Notes: generated by a model not told the origin, from the sequence alone. A stretch of DNA of 64,000 nucleotides from Sipunculus nudus (GCA_026874595.1 CM049322.1:52665386-52729385), one strand, 5' to 3'. Shown: positions 24,102 through 36,930, counted from the first letter of the stretch. A program made the numbers and translations.

Positions 24102-26774
24102 TGGGGAAAAAATGATATTTATAAAAAGAAACGTTGCCCCACTCTCGTCTGTGTATCATTCCCATACACTTAAAAATAAATTGACGCGATGGTTTAATGT
24201 ACCAGATAGGAACAAATTCTTTAATTATTATGTCACAATTTTCTGGCCGCCATGATCAGAAAAAAATAATACATGAGGATGAAAGGGTGAGAAGACACTA
24301 TAGTAGCAGTTCGGTACCGCGACATTAAGGCGCAGCAATTCTTGTAAGCTTTAAGAAGACACATAGAAAGATTATTTACGGAGTGCAACCTAATTTTGAC
24401 TGATCTATATCTTTTTATTTCCTTATTCTGGAGTAGCATAGGGACCAATTGAATCTGATATACTCTTTTTGGTGATAGGGCTATCAATAGGAAAATAATG
24501 TGATGTCTGGGAGGCTTGGGCAAAAACTATGGGGGGGGGGGGGTCCCATCTGAGTTTAGAGCGTCAGTTTAGAACCGAGCTTTTGTAAGAGATTTTGAGC
24601 GTCACTTATCCCCGGGTCCTGAAAGCTCTGTCAGGATACTCCTTTTTTTTAAAGAATATAAACATACTTTAAAAAAAGCAATATCTGCATATAGTTTAAA
24701 TATACTACTAAGCTTATATACATAAGTTGACTCTTTAAAAGGAAGATCAAGGATTACAGTACAAGCTATTTCCATTTTATAGACTTCCTAAATAATAACA
24801 TAATATATATATATATCACAAAGGAGGTAAAGACTAGCTGGTGTGCAAGAATCCCAAGTCAGTGGAAGTCACTTTAAAATTTAATCTAAACATAAACTGC
24901 AAGTTTTTAATCTTATATTCGAGGACTCATGTACCGGTAGCATTACTTATGAAAATACTATAATATATATATTTCCCAGGGGTGGGGGGAGTAGGAGAGG
25001 TCGTTGCCAAATCAGGGGCAGTGACAAAAGGAAGTGTTATACGTTGGTAAAGTGTCCGAGGATGACCAAGCGGAGACAAATATATATATAGATGTTATGA
25101 CGAAAGTAAGGGAAAAATTTAATTGGGGACTAAAAGATGAAATATCAAGGAATTGGGTAGATATCTGCGTGTTTGCATGACACAAACCTGATGCACCCTA
25201 GCCCTATGTAACTAAAAATGGAAATTCAGCAAGAGCTGGAGCACCCATTTTAATTGTATATCTATTGTACATTTTGTAATGTGGTCTTTCTATATATTAG
25301 TATTATTATTCTTTTACAATAGAGAATTATGCCTCTAAAGAATCCCGATTTTTATTTTGCTATTACACTAATGGCTTTTATTTGTAAAGTTACGGGAAAA
25401 GCTATGGTGACCAGCAAGTTAAATGATTAAAGAGCGAAATAATTTATGTATAACTATTATTCTTAACTATTTTCAGTCCATTTTTAATTCTATTCCTGTT
25501 TGGTTAAGACCATTACCACTATTCAGGCTGGATCTTAAAAGTTAACAACATTTTTTCTTCTTCTGAAGTTTTCTTCTTATCTGAATGCCTGAGTTATTTT
25601 CCCCTTAAGTATGGAAAAATAGCAGTCAATTATAATATTAAATAAGAGGTTGACTCAGCCTGTCGGGGAAAGTAAAAACCACAAGTATTCCCGAAATAAT
25701 ATTTAATTAGGACCATTATTAATTCCGATAAACTCATCGGTAAATTTATAACAGGGTGACAATCTTGAAAGTCAATGATTATTAATAATAATAATACGGT
25801 ATTACCTATTTTTTTACATTTACTTACATACTTTCCAAAAGCGTATTGCATTACAAACGTGTACCGCTTTAACTTGGAACGTTTAGGCCACACTGAATTC
25901 CATTTCTGAGAGAATGGCCGACTTATGTTCATTGACAAACGATTACTTGAAATGTCCTTTACATTTTCTCTCACTGAATCACCAATTTGAAAAAAGTGCC
26001 TTGGGAATTTTATTTTTCACTCAATAATTATCCACCGAAATGGCAATGAGCAAAATATAGATATGCAAATTAATATAGTTTTTTTAATCTTATAATAGAA
26101 AAAAAATCGGTAAAATATTAAAAAGCAGTTGAATAAAGTAGACAAACAAACATAATGAAAAGTAGTGTTTACCTATAAGGTAAATATAGCAAGATGTAGC
26201 TCTTTAAAAATAATATAGACGAATAACTGTTACAGGGTGACAATCGTGTACCACAGTACATAAGCCCACCTACTTATTTAACTAATATGGCTGTCAATAT
26301 ATTCATACTGTTATAGAGATATCACGGTCAAATTCACTATGGCAAATTATTTGTCTATTTTGCGTATTTATCTTCACTTGCGTGAACTGAAGGAACCTCC
26401 TGTCTGAAAACTTATGTGGTTTGCAAAAGAAGTCAATTTTGGACCAACCTTTCAAGTCCCGCAAATAAATGTCACCTTTTAAGCAAAAATGTTTTACTCA
26501 AAAACCAACAAAAAAAATTGAGCCATCTGCAAACTTTTTTCGAAATAGTAGAGCCCTAGTTATGCAAATATTATGTAAACGTCCATTGACAGACTATTAT
26601 AAAGCCAAATTATCACGGATGACTAGAAGAAAAATATAATGAGTTAACAGTGACCAGAACTATCAAAGGAATCTTTGAATTGGACTCTCTTCAATAAATG
26701 ACAAGCAAAAAGAGTCAGTAGAAAATATTATGACATCCGGAAACTTGAATTGTCGACGTTTCATGAGAATTGAC

Positions 26775-26777
<3 letters not shown>
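24102..26777. other. No gene seen; one poly-G run
   Basis: AT-rich with short open frames only. A run of 13 G lies at 24,531-24,543. Confidence 0.45.
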
Positions 26778-26822
<45 letters not shown>

Positions 26823-26934
26823 TAACAGAATGAAGACGCCTTAGTGTTGACTAACTGTTTAATTCAACCACTAGTCAACACTAAGGCGTCTTCATTCTGT
26901 TATCTATACACTGAGGGACTAACACGGCTATACG

Positions 26935-26992
<58 letters not shown>
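26778..26992. repeat. Perfect hairpin between two (AT)n arrays
   Basis: (AT)n at 26,778-26,820 is followed by a perfect 33-base arm (26,821-26,853, beginning GATAACAGAATGAAGACG), an 18-base loop, and the exact reverse complement (26,872-26,904). About 35 bases later a second (AT)n array runs from 26,940 to 26,992. The perfect arms imply a young event or active correction. Confidence 0.95.
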
Positions 26993-26995
<3 letters not shown>

Positions 26996-27020
26996 GGTGG
27001 TAAAGGAAAAAAGTCATATT

Positions 27021-27176
27021 TTCAATAAGTGTCTAATTTTTATATTTTTGTTGCATACTTAATTTTTAAAAAGAGCAAGCAGGTTGGCTAAATGATTTTT
27101 CAATAAGTGTCTAATTTTTATATTTTTGTTGCATACTTAATTTTTAAAAAGAACAAGCAGGTTGGCTAAGTAATTT
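27021..27176. repeat. 78-bp tandem duplication
   Basis: The block TTCAATAAGTGTCTAA...GGTTGGCTAA starts at 27,021 and again at 27,099, with almost no differences (GAGCAAGC versus GAACAAGC, plus the last bases). A recent duplication. Confidence 0.9.
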
Positions 27177-30100
27177 CTAAAATAACTTTTACAAGGAGTA
27201 ACTGTGTAAAGGATCATTGTACATAACTGAAATAGCTGATAAGTCTCTTTTTTCCGTAGTAAAATTGAGATTTTTATGACTAAAGAATATCGGGAATATT
27301 GAAAGATTTTATTCAATAAAACAATTAAATGAATAACTTTAGCCAAGTTTTCACTAAATAGAAGAACAGTCGAATTATCTCCCTGAACAATTCCTTCAAT
27401 TTGCAAATGTTTGCTTTTTTTACAAAATAAAGTTGCATAATTTCATCCTTTATCTTTTGAGTTATAAGCCAGGCATAAACATCCTTCACCGTAAACCTTT
27501 TAATCCTGTTTCTACAGATTTGTTTTTAGCAGAATTTGTAAGCAGCATCTTAAGATGTATGATGAATTCCTTTATTGTCAAGCCTCTTCCTGGCAAAGGT
27601 TCATGCCAACTAATCGCTGGTGTTCATTTCAATTTTGTGGAGGTTTGTCAAGATGTAGGTGCACCAGTAAGTACATGACGATCTACCATCATACCCTAAC
27701 ACCGTTAGGGCATAACAGTTAGCCCATGTGCCTTAACTGATTCGGCATGAAACACTCCCCTAAAAATATTCTTTGGTTGGCATGAATATCGCTTATAGAG
27801 GCCTTTTCGAATATGAGGTAACTACATGTTCTATTATTAGAACATTACTTTTACAAATTCCTCACGGCAAACATGAACTAGTTTCAAAGCGTTTTCAATC
27901 TAAATTCAATAGGCATTGGCCGTTCACATAAAATGAGAGTCAAGTGTTTTTGCGTATCTCTATCATATTACGTCTTTTCAGAAGGCATGACGCCGTTTTT
28001 GCCCAAACTGTTTTGACATATTTGCCGTGTGAAAGCGCAAAACCTTTCTCTGCAGTCCGCATCTGTCAAACTGATTGAGCGCAGTTGCCGTTTAAATGGT
28101 GTCAGAAAGCTATCTGTGTTATAAGCACTGATATAATGACATGGGAAAGCTACGCTTTCTGATATGATGCAATTCCTTGTTTAGATGGCTTTAAATTTAA
28201 TTTTAACTAATCCCAAGAATATCACTATTTTGATCTACAGACATTTTGCATTATCCTTTCTCATTGGATGCGTCTTAATCAATTAGTGAGTGTATGGTTA
28301 TGTGCTGCTTTTTTGTGCTGATTTTTTATTCTTGTATAATCTCAAGAATAGCGTCTTGCATGTACTGCTGGAATAATTAAATGTGTTTTCTCTTCAATGT
28401 TTCATTTTACAACCCATCCGTAACTCTTGATTTTCTCCTAAATGATTAACAACTTCGATATCTGTTTTGCCCATTTTGTGCGTTTTAGTATCTGTATAAT
28501 ATTCTTTTAATTGTTTATTCACATAATATTAAATTATGTATGACTTATATCAAAACATATTCTTCATTCTTCATTTTTCTAAAGTTTGCATGTTTATTTG
28601 AGATAACATTGAGTCTTTTTTTCGAAAAAAAATCTCATATGAGGAAACTTTTTGCTTATTGTAATTAATGTTCGTTATGGTTAAGAGCGGCAATTATTAT
28701 CTGGACAAAAGAATCTCCCTCAACATTTTGGTATTACCCACTAGAATTTTTTTTGTATTATTGAAATGAGGCCAGTGGGCACCGAACCTAATAATCCTGA
28801 AAGAGAGGCGCCCACCTTTCGCAGTTGTATAATGCTGATCTCCAAAACCCAATGGGTATATTATTAAGTTCCTTTTTATAAATCGCTACGCACACACTAT
28901 TTCTCTCAAATTCTTCAATTGATCTTTTTTCGGAATAATTTATCATGCATTATGGCAAATAGTTTTATTTTATTTTAATTTGGGATGGACACTACAAACA
29001 GTTTACTGCCTATACAGCTGACCCTTACGGGGAGATACGGTTTTTGGGTTATTGCGGAATGTCCAATCGGCGGTGCTGCTGCAGCAAAATATCCGAGATC
29101 AAGGCGAGAGACAGAGAGATCCATGAAACACGGCTTTAAATGGCTTTATTCGTGAGCCCCTTGCAACCATTTTTGATCACATCACTAACGTCGGTAAATG
29201 TTGGAGAATAGATTATAACACAGACTCCTAGCGGCAGGACCTACTCACAAACGCATCTCCCATGATTTTTTTATTACTCACCCTTTTTGTAATCTTTGTA
29301 GACTCATGCATTACATAAAATGTGATTCATGACAAATCTCACAAGTTCGATATCTTACATATGTTAATATTCATTTGATTTCAAGATAAAAAAAAAGTCG
29401 AATAAAGTTGTTTTCTACGCCCCTTGTTATTGGTCCGTGTGACTCTTCGAGGAATATAAATCGGGTAAAAATATTTTTGGTTTGTGTCTAAAGACTGAGA
29501 ACATTTTTTTTTATTGAGGCAATAAGCTTGTAGCACGGGAAATCTTTAAATGAAAACATCTTGTGGTTCTCACGTGCGTGTTATATGTATATATAGGTCT
29601 GCTTTTTTGTGTCATTGGTACGTTCCATTAGCTAGTGTGTCGAACATGGTATGAATAGCATTGCACACGACATCGTGAGATTTAACAAATCTTGTACGTT
29701 ATATGTAGTTATATATGTAATATAAGTAATTGTAATGATCCTGTTTTTGCATCAGTGATCCAGATAGTTTGATATTTTTAGGACACGGACCTGTCTACCT
29801 GATGTCGCTGTTTGTTAAAATTATAATATGTCAGTTTCGTTTGATTTTGGCAGATATTGTCGTACATGCATTTGCCGCAACAAAAATTACATGGTTTTCA
29901 TCAAAGGTGAACTGTTCATGTAGCTTGACTAAAGAGGACTAAAAGATACGATTGATGCATGCACAAAAAATCATTTTGTTTTCATGAAAAATGGATAAAG
30001 TAGGAGCTAAGATATTACATTGGTAGCGGGAATATTCTCCGATTGACGACAGGTAAGCAAATGCTGCCGAAGCACGAACTGCCATTCCGAAGCTGGTTGA

Positions 30101-30607
30101 GAAGAACAGTCCGGAATACATCCTGGACATGAGAACTCAATCTCTAATAACTGCCAACAGCAGGTAAAAATCGGCACATGGGTTGGGCTGTTCTCGCAAA
30201 TCATAAAATGGCGTTAGGGTCGGAGTTGTTCATAAAGACGAAAAACTCGAAATGGCAACTTCATAAATAGTACGTGCGGAAGATAGCCTGACCAGATACA
30301 CATATAATATCCCATGGTTATCCATGTTCACCAAGTTTGGAACTTATTGTTTTGTTTTGTTTTAACCTACCATGACTAAATCTTGTTGCTTAATTGTATG
30401 TGAAGTTTATACAAATATATTCAAGTTTATTTGAGTTTGTGAGCAACACTGATGGAGATTATATTTTTTGTGAATTGTTAATCACATGGGCATTAAATAT
30501 AATAAAATTGCATGAGGACAACCCGAAATTGTCGAGAAAAACTGGGCGATTTAAAGCAACTACTTTCTCCCTCTTAAAATAGAATCCACAGCAAGGAAAT
30601 GTCTTAC
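27177..30607. other. No gene seen
   Basis: AT-rich, with short open frames lacking motifs. A stretch near 29,060-29,160 (GAGACAGAGAGATCC... then GGCTTTATTCG) resembles one near 23,370-23,430 and may be an element edge. Confidence 0.4.
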
Positions 30608-30647
30608 CTGAACCTGCGACCAAGATAGCCACTGCAGACAGGAACAT
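30608..30647 (-). CDS. Candidate first exon: signal peptide
   Basis: The minus strand reads MFLSAVAILVAGS and then one extra base before a consensus donor G|GTAAGA. A short Met-initiated hydrophobic stretch with an Ala-Gly-Ser cleavage-type end, and phase-1 splicing, are the same layout as the first exons of the two lectin genes at 41.0 and 52.3 kb. It has no sure partner. The next minus-strand exon that fits in phase and domain logic is the ILEI exon at 21.8-22.3 kb, 8.3 kb downstream. Could be a chance open frame. Confidence 0.4.
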
Positions 30648-31498
30648 TTCAAGGCTCTTTGATCAAACAGACAGCTCACAGAAACTTTGTTTGAGTAATC
30701 CTGTATCTCAGTAAGCATTTGCCCGCCGGATAACAGCGTGTTGTTCCCCTATAATAATATCTGCCACAAAAACTTGTTATGTTTCTAGGGTAGCAGGAGA
30801 CAAAGTAATTAATAATTCAGTAACACGTTTTATGGCTGTCAGAGCACAAGTAATTTATAATTTAATAACATATTTCAATGTCGATTAAATAATGGGCACT
30901 CCCATGGAAAAAAAATCAGTATGAGCCGCTCAAATGGCCAGGTCTATAAAAAAACATAATTCTCTTACAAGGTTATCTATTGTTATAGAAGAGTCTCATG
31001 CAAGATGTATAAACCAGTCGCCGCCGCAGATCGTTACATAGCAGCAGTGTGAAGCCAATTAGGTAGCAGAACTGGTCCCCAATGTGAACTGACTTTATGT
31101 CAGTTTTTCCTTTGTTATGAAAACTCTGCTAATTTGGGATCCCTTGTAGTATACATTATATGAAAGATTAGAAGATTCTAGAAGATTTTCTGTATTTTAA
31201 TTATTATAAACTTTGAGCTGATGGAACATGTTTGAATTAAGTTCTAATTTTTAGCAAATTTGTTTATTCCAGCATGATTAATGCAGCTACAAAATCGAAC
31301 ATTTAGATAAAACTCCCCAGTTTTTTTTATTTTTGTCATGTAAGTAGAAAAATTACGATTTAATTTTGAAACGTTCAAGAATCATTTTTTGTCTACATTT
31401 TCCTAAGTGAAAACTTCCGAATTAAGATCAGGCGTAAAATAAATATATATTTACAATAACATAATAAAAATATGATTGTATGTTTTGGAAAAGTATTT

Positions 31499-31581
31499 AC
31501 CTGAATATCTGATTTTATCTTGTGTTGTTTTGGGAAAGTATTTTCCGAGAAATAACACAAGATAAAATCAGATATTCAGGT
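31499..31581. repeat. Perfect 28-bp-arm palindrome
   Basis: Arm ACCTGAATATCTGATTTT... (31,499-31,526), a 27-base loop, and the exact inverse (31,554-31,581). The loop starts with TTTTGGGAAAGTATTTT, nearly a copy of TTTTGGAAAAGTATTT just left of the first arm, as expected from a replication template switch. Confidence 0.9.
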
Positions 31582-32179
31582 GAAATCAAGTTTAGAGAAT
31601 GGCCAAAACTACATAAGAAGAGATCATTTGGGCAAAAGAAATATGTAAGCACAACTACACGTTGACAGTTACATTAATGTTGACAAGACGGTAGTTGTAA
31701 TCAACACATGCAATACTTTCCTGGATTACTTAAAGAATTTGCTTTAAAAACGGAATAAAACGACGCAATTAAGTCGTTTCATAGGGCGATCTGTCAAACG
31801 CTTACAAGTCGCATCTGACGTCTCGAAGGAAACGATGGGCTGAAACATTAATTCTTCATGAGACGAGTGTGGTAGATATTATCGTTGTGCCTATTGTAAA
31901 ATTCCTCCAGCTTTTGATGATAATTTATCACCGCTCTGTATCAGAGAATTTGCGGATATTTAAAACTCCTCGTAATAAACCGTTATAAACCATGGCGGCC
32001 AGGTCAGCATCTGCAGTCTGCCAAAGGGTAATTGAAATTTGCGTCGTCGGCCAATCGTTTCGTTTTTTATGTACATAATATTTGGGCCTTTCGATTCTGG
32101 CAGTATGAATATCAAGGACGTTATGGTCGGGATATCGAGCAGCTTATTAGGGAAACAATTTTGCGTATCTCTCGATAGG

Positions 32180-32181
<2 letters not shown>

Positions 32182-32240
<59 letters not shown>
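32182..32240. repeat. (AT)n microsatellite
   Basis: Uninterrupted TA run just upstream of the Penelope-like remnant. Confidence 0.97.
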
Positions 32241-32242
<2 letters not shown>

Positions 32243-32692
32243 TTTAATTTTTTTCTTGTACAGGCATTTTTCTTCTTGTGTATGAACAGGGTGCTTCCAG
32301 TTTATCTTTTTTTTTACAAATAAGATGCTTTGACAAAACAAACTTTCAATGTTTATAAAAACTCTGCTTAAGCAATACATATTTAGCAAGACTTTCTTTC
32401 ATATTTATAAAAAAAAAAATAGTTATTCCCCCTCTCCCCCCTCCCATTACAGCAGAAATGTGTCGCTTTTATCTGTATGGAGCAACGCTTTTAAAGTTGT
32501 CATCTTTAATGTATTTTTGAAACTGCACCGTAGGTGATAAACAAATATTTTAATAACTGTTTTTTATTTCAAATTTGTTCTGATAATATTGAACAAGTTG
32601 ACTATTTTTACAAACCGCTGAGCTGTCATGGCTGATGTTAGGGGTCAGCTGATTCGTTCGCTCACACTAGCTGTAACAATTAGATTTATCTT

Positions 32693-33420
32693 CAGATGAT
32701 GGGATCGGCCATCGGTACATGCATGGCGCCACAATATGCAAACACATTCCTGATTTCCATGGAGGAATTTTTTTTTCGTGATCACTCACCGTTAGTAATA
32801 GAAAATCAGCCACACATACTTAAAATTCTGAAAAGAATTAATCGTGATTTACAACCTATTTTAGAATCCGATGCAACATTAAACACCCTCTTTCCTGACA
32901 AACCGCTTCCCTCATAAAACAACCCCACCATCTACATAAAAAAATAATAAACATCAAAGCTTCAAAAATGGTAACACCAGCGTTACTCTCCTGTGTAAAA
33001 GGCCTCGCTGCCTCCCATGCCAACTCATCCTCCGCAACGAAACATTAATTATCCATGGTGCCAGACATACCATTCATGGACACTTTGATTGCACCAATAA
33101 AGGTGTAGTATATGCCATATTATGTAAAATATGTGCAGAAGTTATTTATATAGGCGAAACAAGCCTCATGCTAAATCTCAAAATTATTGGCCACAGACAG
33201 TCCATTAAAGCGCAAGACACTAACTTACTGGTAGAATAACATTTTTCTCAACAGAAACACTCATCCGACTGCATGCAGATTTGCGTTCTTAAGGGTCCCC
33301 TAACCAACACATGGCAACGACAAATATGGGTACTTTAATTGATTGACAAATTTGACACTATAAAAAGGATTAAATCCCAATGCCCGGCCCATGGCGCTCT
33401 AGAGACATTAACTCCTTCAT
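32693..33420 (+). mobile_element. Penelope-like element remnant (RT piece plus GIY-YIG endonuclease)
   Basis: The first open part reads MMGSAIGTCMAPQYANTFLI, the RT stretch typical of Penelope-like elements, then KILKRINRDLQPILESD and a stop; the middle of the RT, including its catalytic box, is deleted. Further on, another frame gives CKRPRCLPCQLILRNET, a Cys-rich linker, then FDCTNKGVVYAILCKICAEV and IYIGETS, the GIY-YIG nuclease signature, with GHRQSI following. Stops occur at LLVE*, WVL* and the final TPS*. In the family, RT and GIY-YIG nuclease together insert new copies. This copy is inactive through deletion and stops. Confidence 0.85.
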
Positions 33421-33530
33421 AATATTAATAACACCGAACGACCCCTCCAATTATCCATATCGATAATGACGGGACGTTATTCCTCGCGCATATGTGCACA
33501 TTCCAGCCACTGATACCGCCGTCTTATGAG

Positions 33531-33536
<6 letters not shown>

Positions 33537-33593
<57 letters not shown>
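33537..33593. repeat. (AT)n microsatellite
   Basis: Uninterrupted TA run; the GAATAC-rich block follows directly. Confidence 0.97.
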
Positions 33594-33595
<2 letters not shown>

Positions 33596-33599
33596 AACA

Positions 33600-33760
33600 T
33601 GGGTCGAATACAGGAAAAATTTATTCGAATACAAATACGAATACAGCAGAGGTACACGAATATGAATATGAAAACGAATACAAATACTCCGAAACAGATA
33701 TGTATTGGAATACAAATACAAATGTATTCATGAATATCAATATGAATACAATTTACTGAA
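33600..33760. repeat. GAATACAAATAC-rich block
   Basis: Dense variants of CGAATACAAATAC and GAATATGAATATG without a fixed period. Open frames through it (Asn-Thr and Glu-Tyr repeats) are by-products. Such motif clusters often sit just inside DNA-transposon ends. Confidence 0.7.
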
Positions 33761-33965
33761 ACAAAAAATAAACTATCAAGTATCATTTGTTTAATACAAT
33801 TAACTGCAATCATCATATATTTACACTTACAATATGATTTTAGTCCAAAATTAAAAATATTCATGTTATCCCCTGTGAATGCATTTATTTCCAAACCGCA
33901 TAATGACGGAGTATTATATATAATGGTATTTTGTTAAACAAAATATATAAATGAATGTTTCTTTC

Positions 33966-34780
33966 AGGGTTGGGGCAAGGTACTTGTACCTGAACCTTTT
34001 CCTAGGTACACATTTCAGAGTACCTGTACCAGTACCTGTACCTGGCTGTCATGAGTAGGAAGCACCTTGTACCTGTACCTGGAACTAAAGTACCGTACTT
34101 GGTTAAAGGTACTCCAAATACAAATTTGATACTGGTACTTGAAATGGACCTCAGTCTTGGGTCAATTGCATGTACAAAGCTTTCGTCCCTGTCTTTGCAG
34201 TTAGCCATCTTAGGCGGGGGTAATTACAAAGCATTCATGCTTGCTGCTTTTGTAGCTAGCTACCTGGCTAGCAGGCTGGTCAACCTCCAGCCTCTTAAAC
34301 AGGAAGTTCATTGAGCATTATATTATCAGCACAAGTATACAGCAACCAACAAAGGATAGATACAGGGGGTTTTCTACATGTCCCATATCTAGAGTTGGCT
34401 AGTATGTACACTGAACAGGGCTCTTGTCAGTCACTTGTACCTGTAACTAGGTACACAATACACAGGTTTGTGAATTACAGGTTTACCAAGATACTGGAAA
34501 TGGACATCAGGTTTGGTCAAGTAAGGTACTGAGCTGTCACCCCTGTCAGGGCTGTTAACTAAGCCAGGCAGGGTTATTACTAAGCTTTCAACCCTTTGAA
34601 CTTGAGAGGACTTGGGCTAGTAGCATGTTGGCCTAGCTACCTCCAGCCTCTACACGGGAAGTTCATTGTGGTATTATCAGATATAAAGGGTACAGAGCAA
34701 AGGATATGGACAGCCTTGCTTGTCCCATGTAGATACCTGTTGTCTAGTATGTGTAAAGAACATTGGTGTAGGATAAATGT
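33966..34780. mobile_element. Probable hAT-like non-autonomous element with TACCTG motif clusters
   Basis: Begins CAGGGTTGGGGCAAGG, a hAT-type CAGGG start, and carries over a dozen copies of GTACCTG/TACCTGTACC as subterminal motifs up to about 34,150, with more near 34,440. Inside are two diverged direct copies of a ~355-bp block (about 34,130 and 34,490), both containing CTAGCTACCT...CCTCCAGCCTCT and GGAAGTTCATTG. No transposase frame is visible. The right terminus was not found, so the end is approximate. Confidence 0.5.
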
Positions 34781-34799
34781 AGAAGTAAAGAGGGTCTGA

Positions 34800-35999
34800 C
34801 CGATGGAGATGTACAAACTCATGACAGATGAACATATTAATATTAATTTAATACGAATAAAGTAAAAATTGTCAAAATGTGTAAATAAGATTGTAAGTGT
34901 GCATGTGTTAGTGGGTCCAAATCATTCACTATTGAAATAATGGCACATTTTTTTTTTCCAAATGGATAAAGGACAGAAGGTAAGCAAAATCAATGTTGTT
35001 TGCCTATGAACACAACCATGCTAGGGCAAGTGATCAAAAACCTCCGCTAACACCTACTCATGAATTAATAAATAATCATTCAGCACCTAGGTTTGAAACA
35101 GGAAAATTCGCAATTCGAGAAAACAATAGTTTACTTGATGAGACTGTAAAGTATGGCATGGTACTAAAACAACGCATATTATTATTTTCTTACGCAACAG
35201 TTTTTGTTTGACAGTTGTGACTTATGAGAAAAAGCAGTCACAAAACAAAGCAGACTAAAAGAGACCCAGGACCAGACCATACCCGCTGCCTTAAAAAATA
35301 CAAAATACCTTAGTGATTATTTTCCTTATATGATTTCTTTGCCAGTTTTTTCTCACCATTCTATCAACACTACTTTCATTGTAATATTAATAATGCAAAT
35401 TTAAAAGTGCATTTCAGATAAAGGACCCTTAAAATATGTGTTAAAACGGGTTAGAGAGTGATACTGTTGTGAGCAACAGTTAAGATACCACCTGTGTTAT
35501 TTTAAATCATCTCATAATAATGCAAGTGGATACAATAGTATATTTGAATGATTAACGATATGAAGCCTTTACTTATGTAACACCGCAAAAATCTCATGTT
35601 ATGAAAACGTGCCACAAGATTTCATATTTTGGTTTCATAATATGTTTATCCGTACATATGTTTATCAGATTAATCATACTTACATATTGTATGTCAGGCT
35701 GAAGGAGGCACTGTACCTGAAAGATATGGCAGTTATTTAATTTTAATATGGGGACTAACCAGCTAAATACTCGATACTACAGTTACATACCTACAATAAC
35801 ATATTATATTACAGCATTTGCTACTAAAAAAACTCGTGCAGAGTTATAAAACACACAACATACTTGACAGACACTTCTTGAATCAACTCTATTGTGTTCG
35901 ATGCAATCATATTTGACAACATTAATATAAGGAATGAACCAGTGATAAGCACTTAGAAACACACGTTGGATGTGCTTGGTTTCCTTAAATGCAGAACAA
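34800..35999. other. No gene seen
   Basis: AT-rich DNA between the hAT-like element and the start of the lectin-region duplication. Confidence 0.45.
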
Positions 36000-36009
36000 T
36001 GTTGTATAC

Positions 36010-36228
36010 CCTTCTTTCTTATACATATTCTCTTTGTTAGAGCAGCTGGTGCAGTTGCTCTTTTCATTTCAAGAATACATATTTTTTTAAAGAGTTTAAC
36101 ACTTTTACATCAAGGAACATTTTGTCGTGAACACACGTCTAGAAACTCCTATCTTGATGGACGACTTTTGTACAATCGTTTTATTTCACGGATAGTGGCT
36201 GCTGGTTCTTTGTGCAATGATGCCGGTA
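36010..36228 (-). pseudogene. Orphan PAN exon, copy 1: two in-frame stops
   Basis: An exon-length block (219 bp, as in lectin gene A) with acceptor TTCTAG and donor G|GTATAC kept. It reads PASLHKEPAATIREIKRLYK, then a TAG after RPSR and a TGA after NVP, then VKLFKKICILEMKR and RICIRKKG. Splice sites are intact but coding is lost. It lies 1.8 kb beyond the stop codon of gene A, with no signal or lectin exon of its own. Confidence 0.75.
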
Positions 36229-36858
36229 CTAGAAAATGATATGTTATTTTTTATTTACTGACATCTTGAAAGTAAAATTATCCTTTTTTAAAACGCCTAT
36301 TATTCCAAAATTTCCCTTTGAATGTAATAAATACTATAGTGACGGCGTCAATTTTTGTGTTAAAGTAATACTGGCATTTACTAAGGTATATATGGCTCAT
36401 ATTTCCTAAACATGTATATCTTAAGAAGATAATTGAGTTATGTATTCTTATATAATATAATTAAAACAATAAATAATTCATCTCCTGTGAGTGGGAGAAA
36501 TGTGGATAATGAAAATAAAATCGTCTGTTAAGACATTTATTTTGAATCCACTTTCGCTAATGCACTAATTAAACTAATGGGTCTTCAAGGAACTACTATA
36601 AAGTGATGGTAGGAAATACCAGTAACTGTTCCCAGGAATTTTATATTTTGCAAGCAATTGCGCTTTTAGATATCGATTTAAATGCCATGTACAGCACATG
36701 CAAAGCATAAGCTTTAACAACAATGCGTCCCATATACCCTGGCTCATATGAACTGTGGATCTGGCAAATGATTTGATCGTTTAATTGGTACCTGCTATTA
36801 ATGAAGATTCATATTAGACTTGATGGAACCCATGTATATCACATAAACACACACGGTC

Positions 36859-36861
36859 ATA

Positions 36862-36928
<67 letters not shown>
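36859..36928. repeat. (AT)n microsatellite
   Basis: Equivalent arrays sit at the same place in copies 2 (46,371) and 3 (57,887). Confidence 0.95.

Positions 36929-36930
<2 letters not shown>

Noticed and set aside
33451-33894. 147-codon minus-strand open frame and 77-codon plus-strand frame with Tyr/Ile and Asn/Thr repeats
   Set aside because: By-products of the (AT)n array and the GAATAC-rich block.
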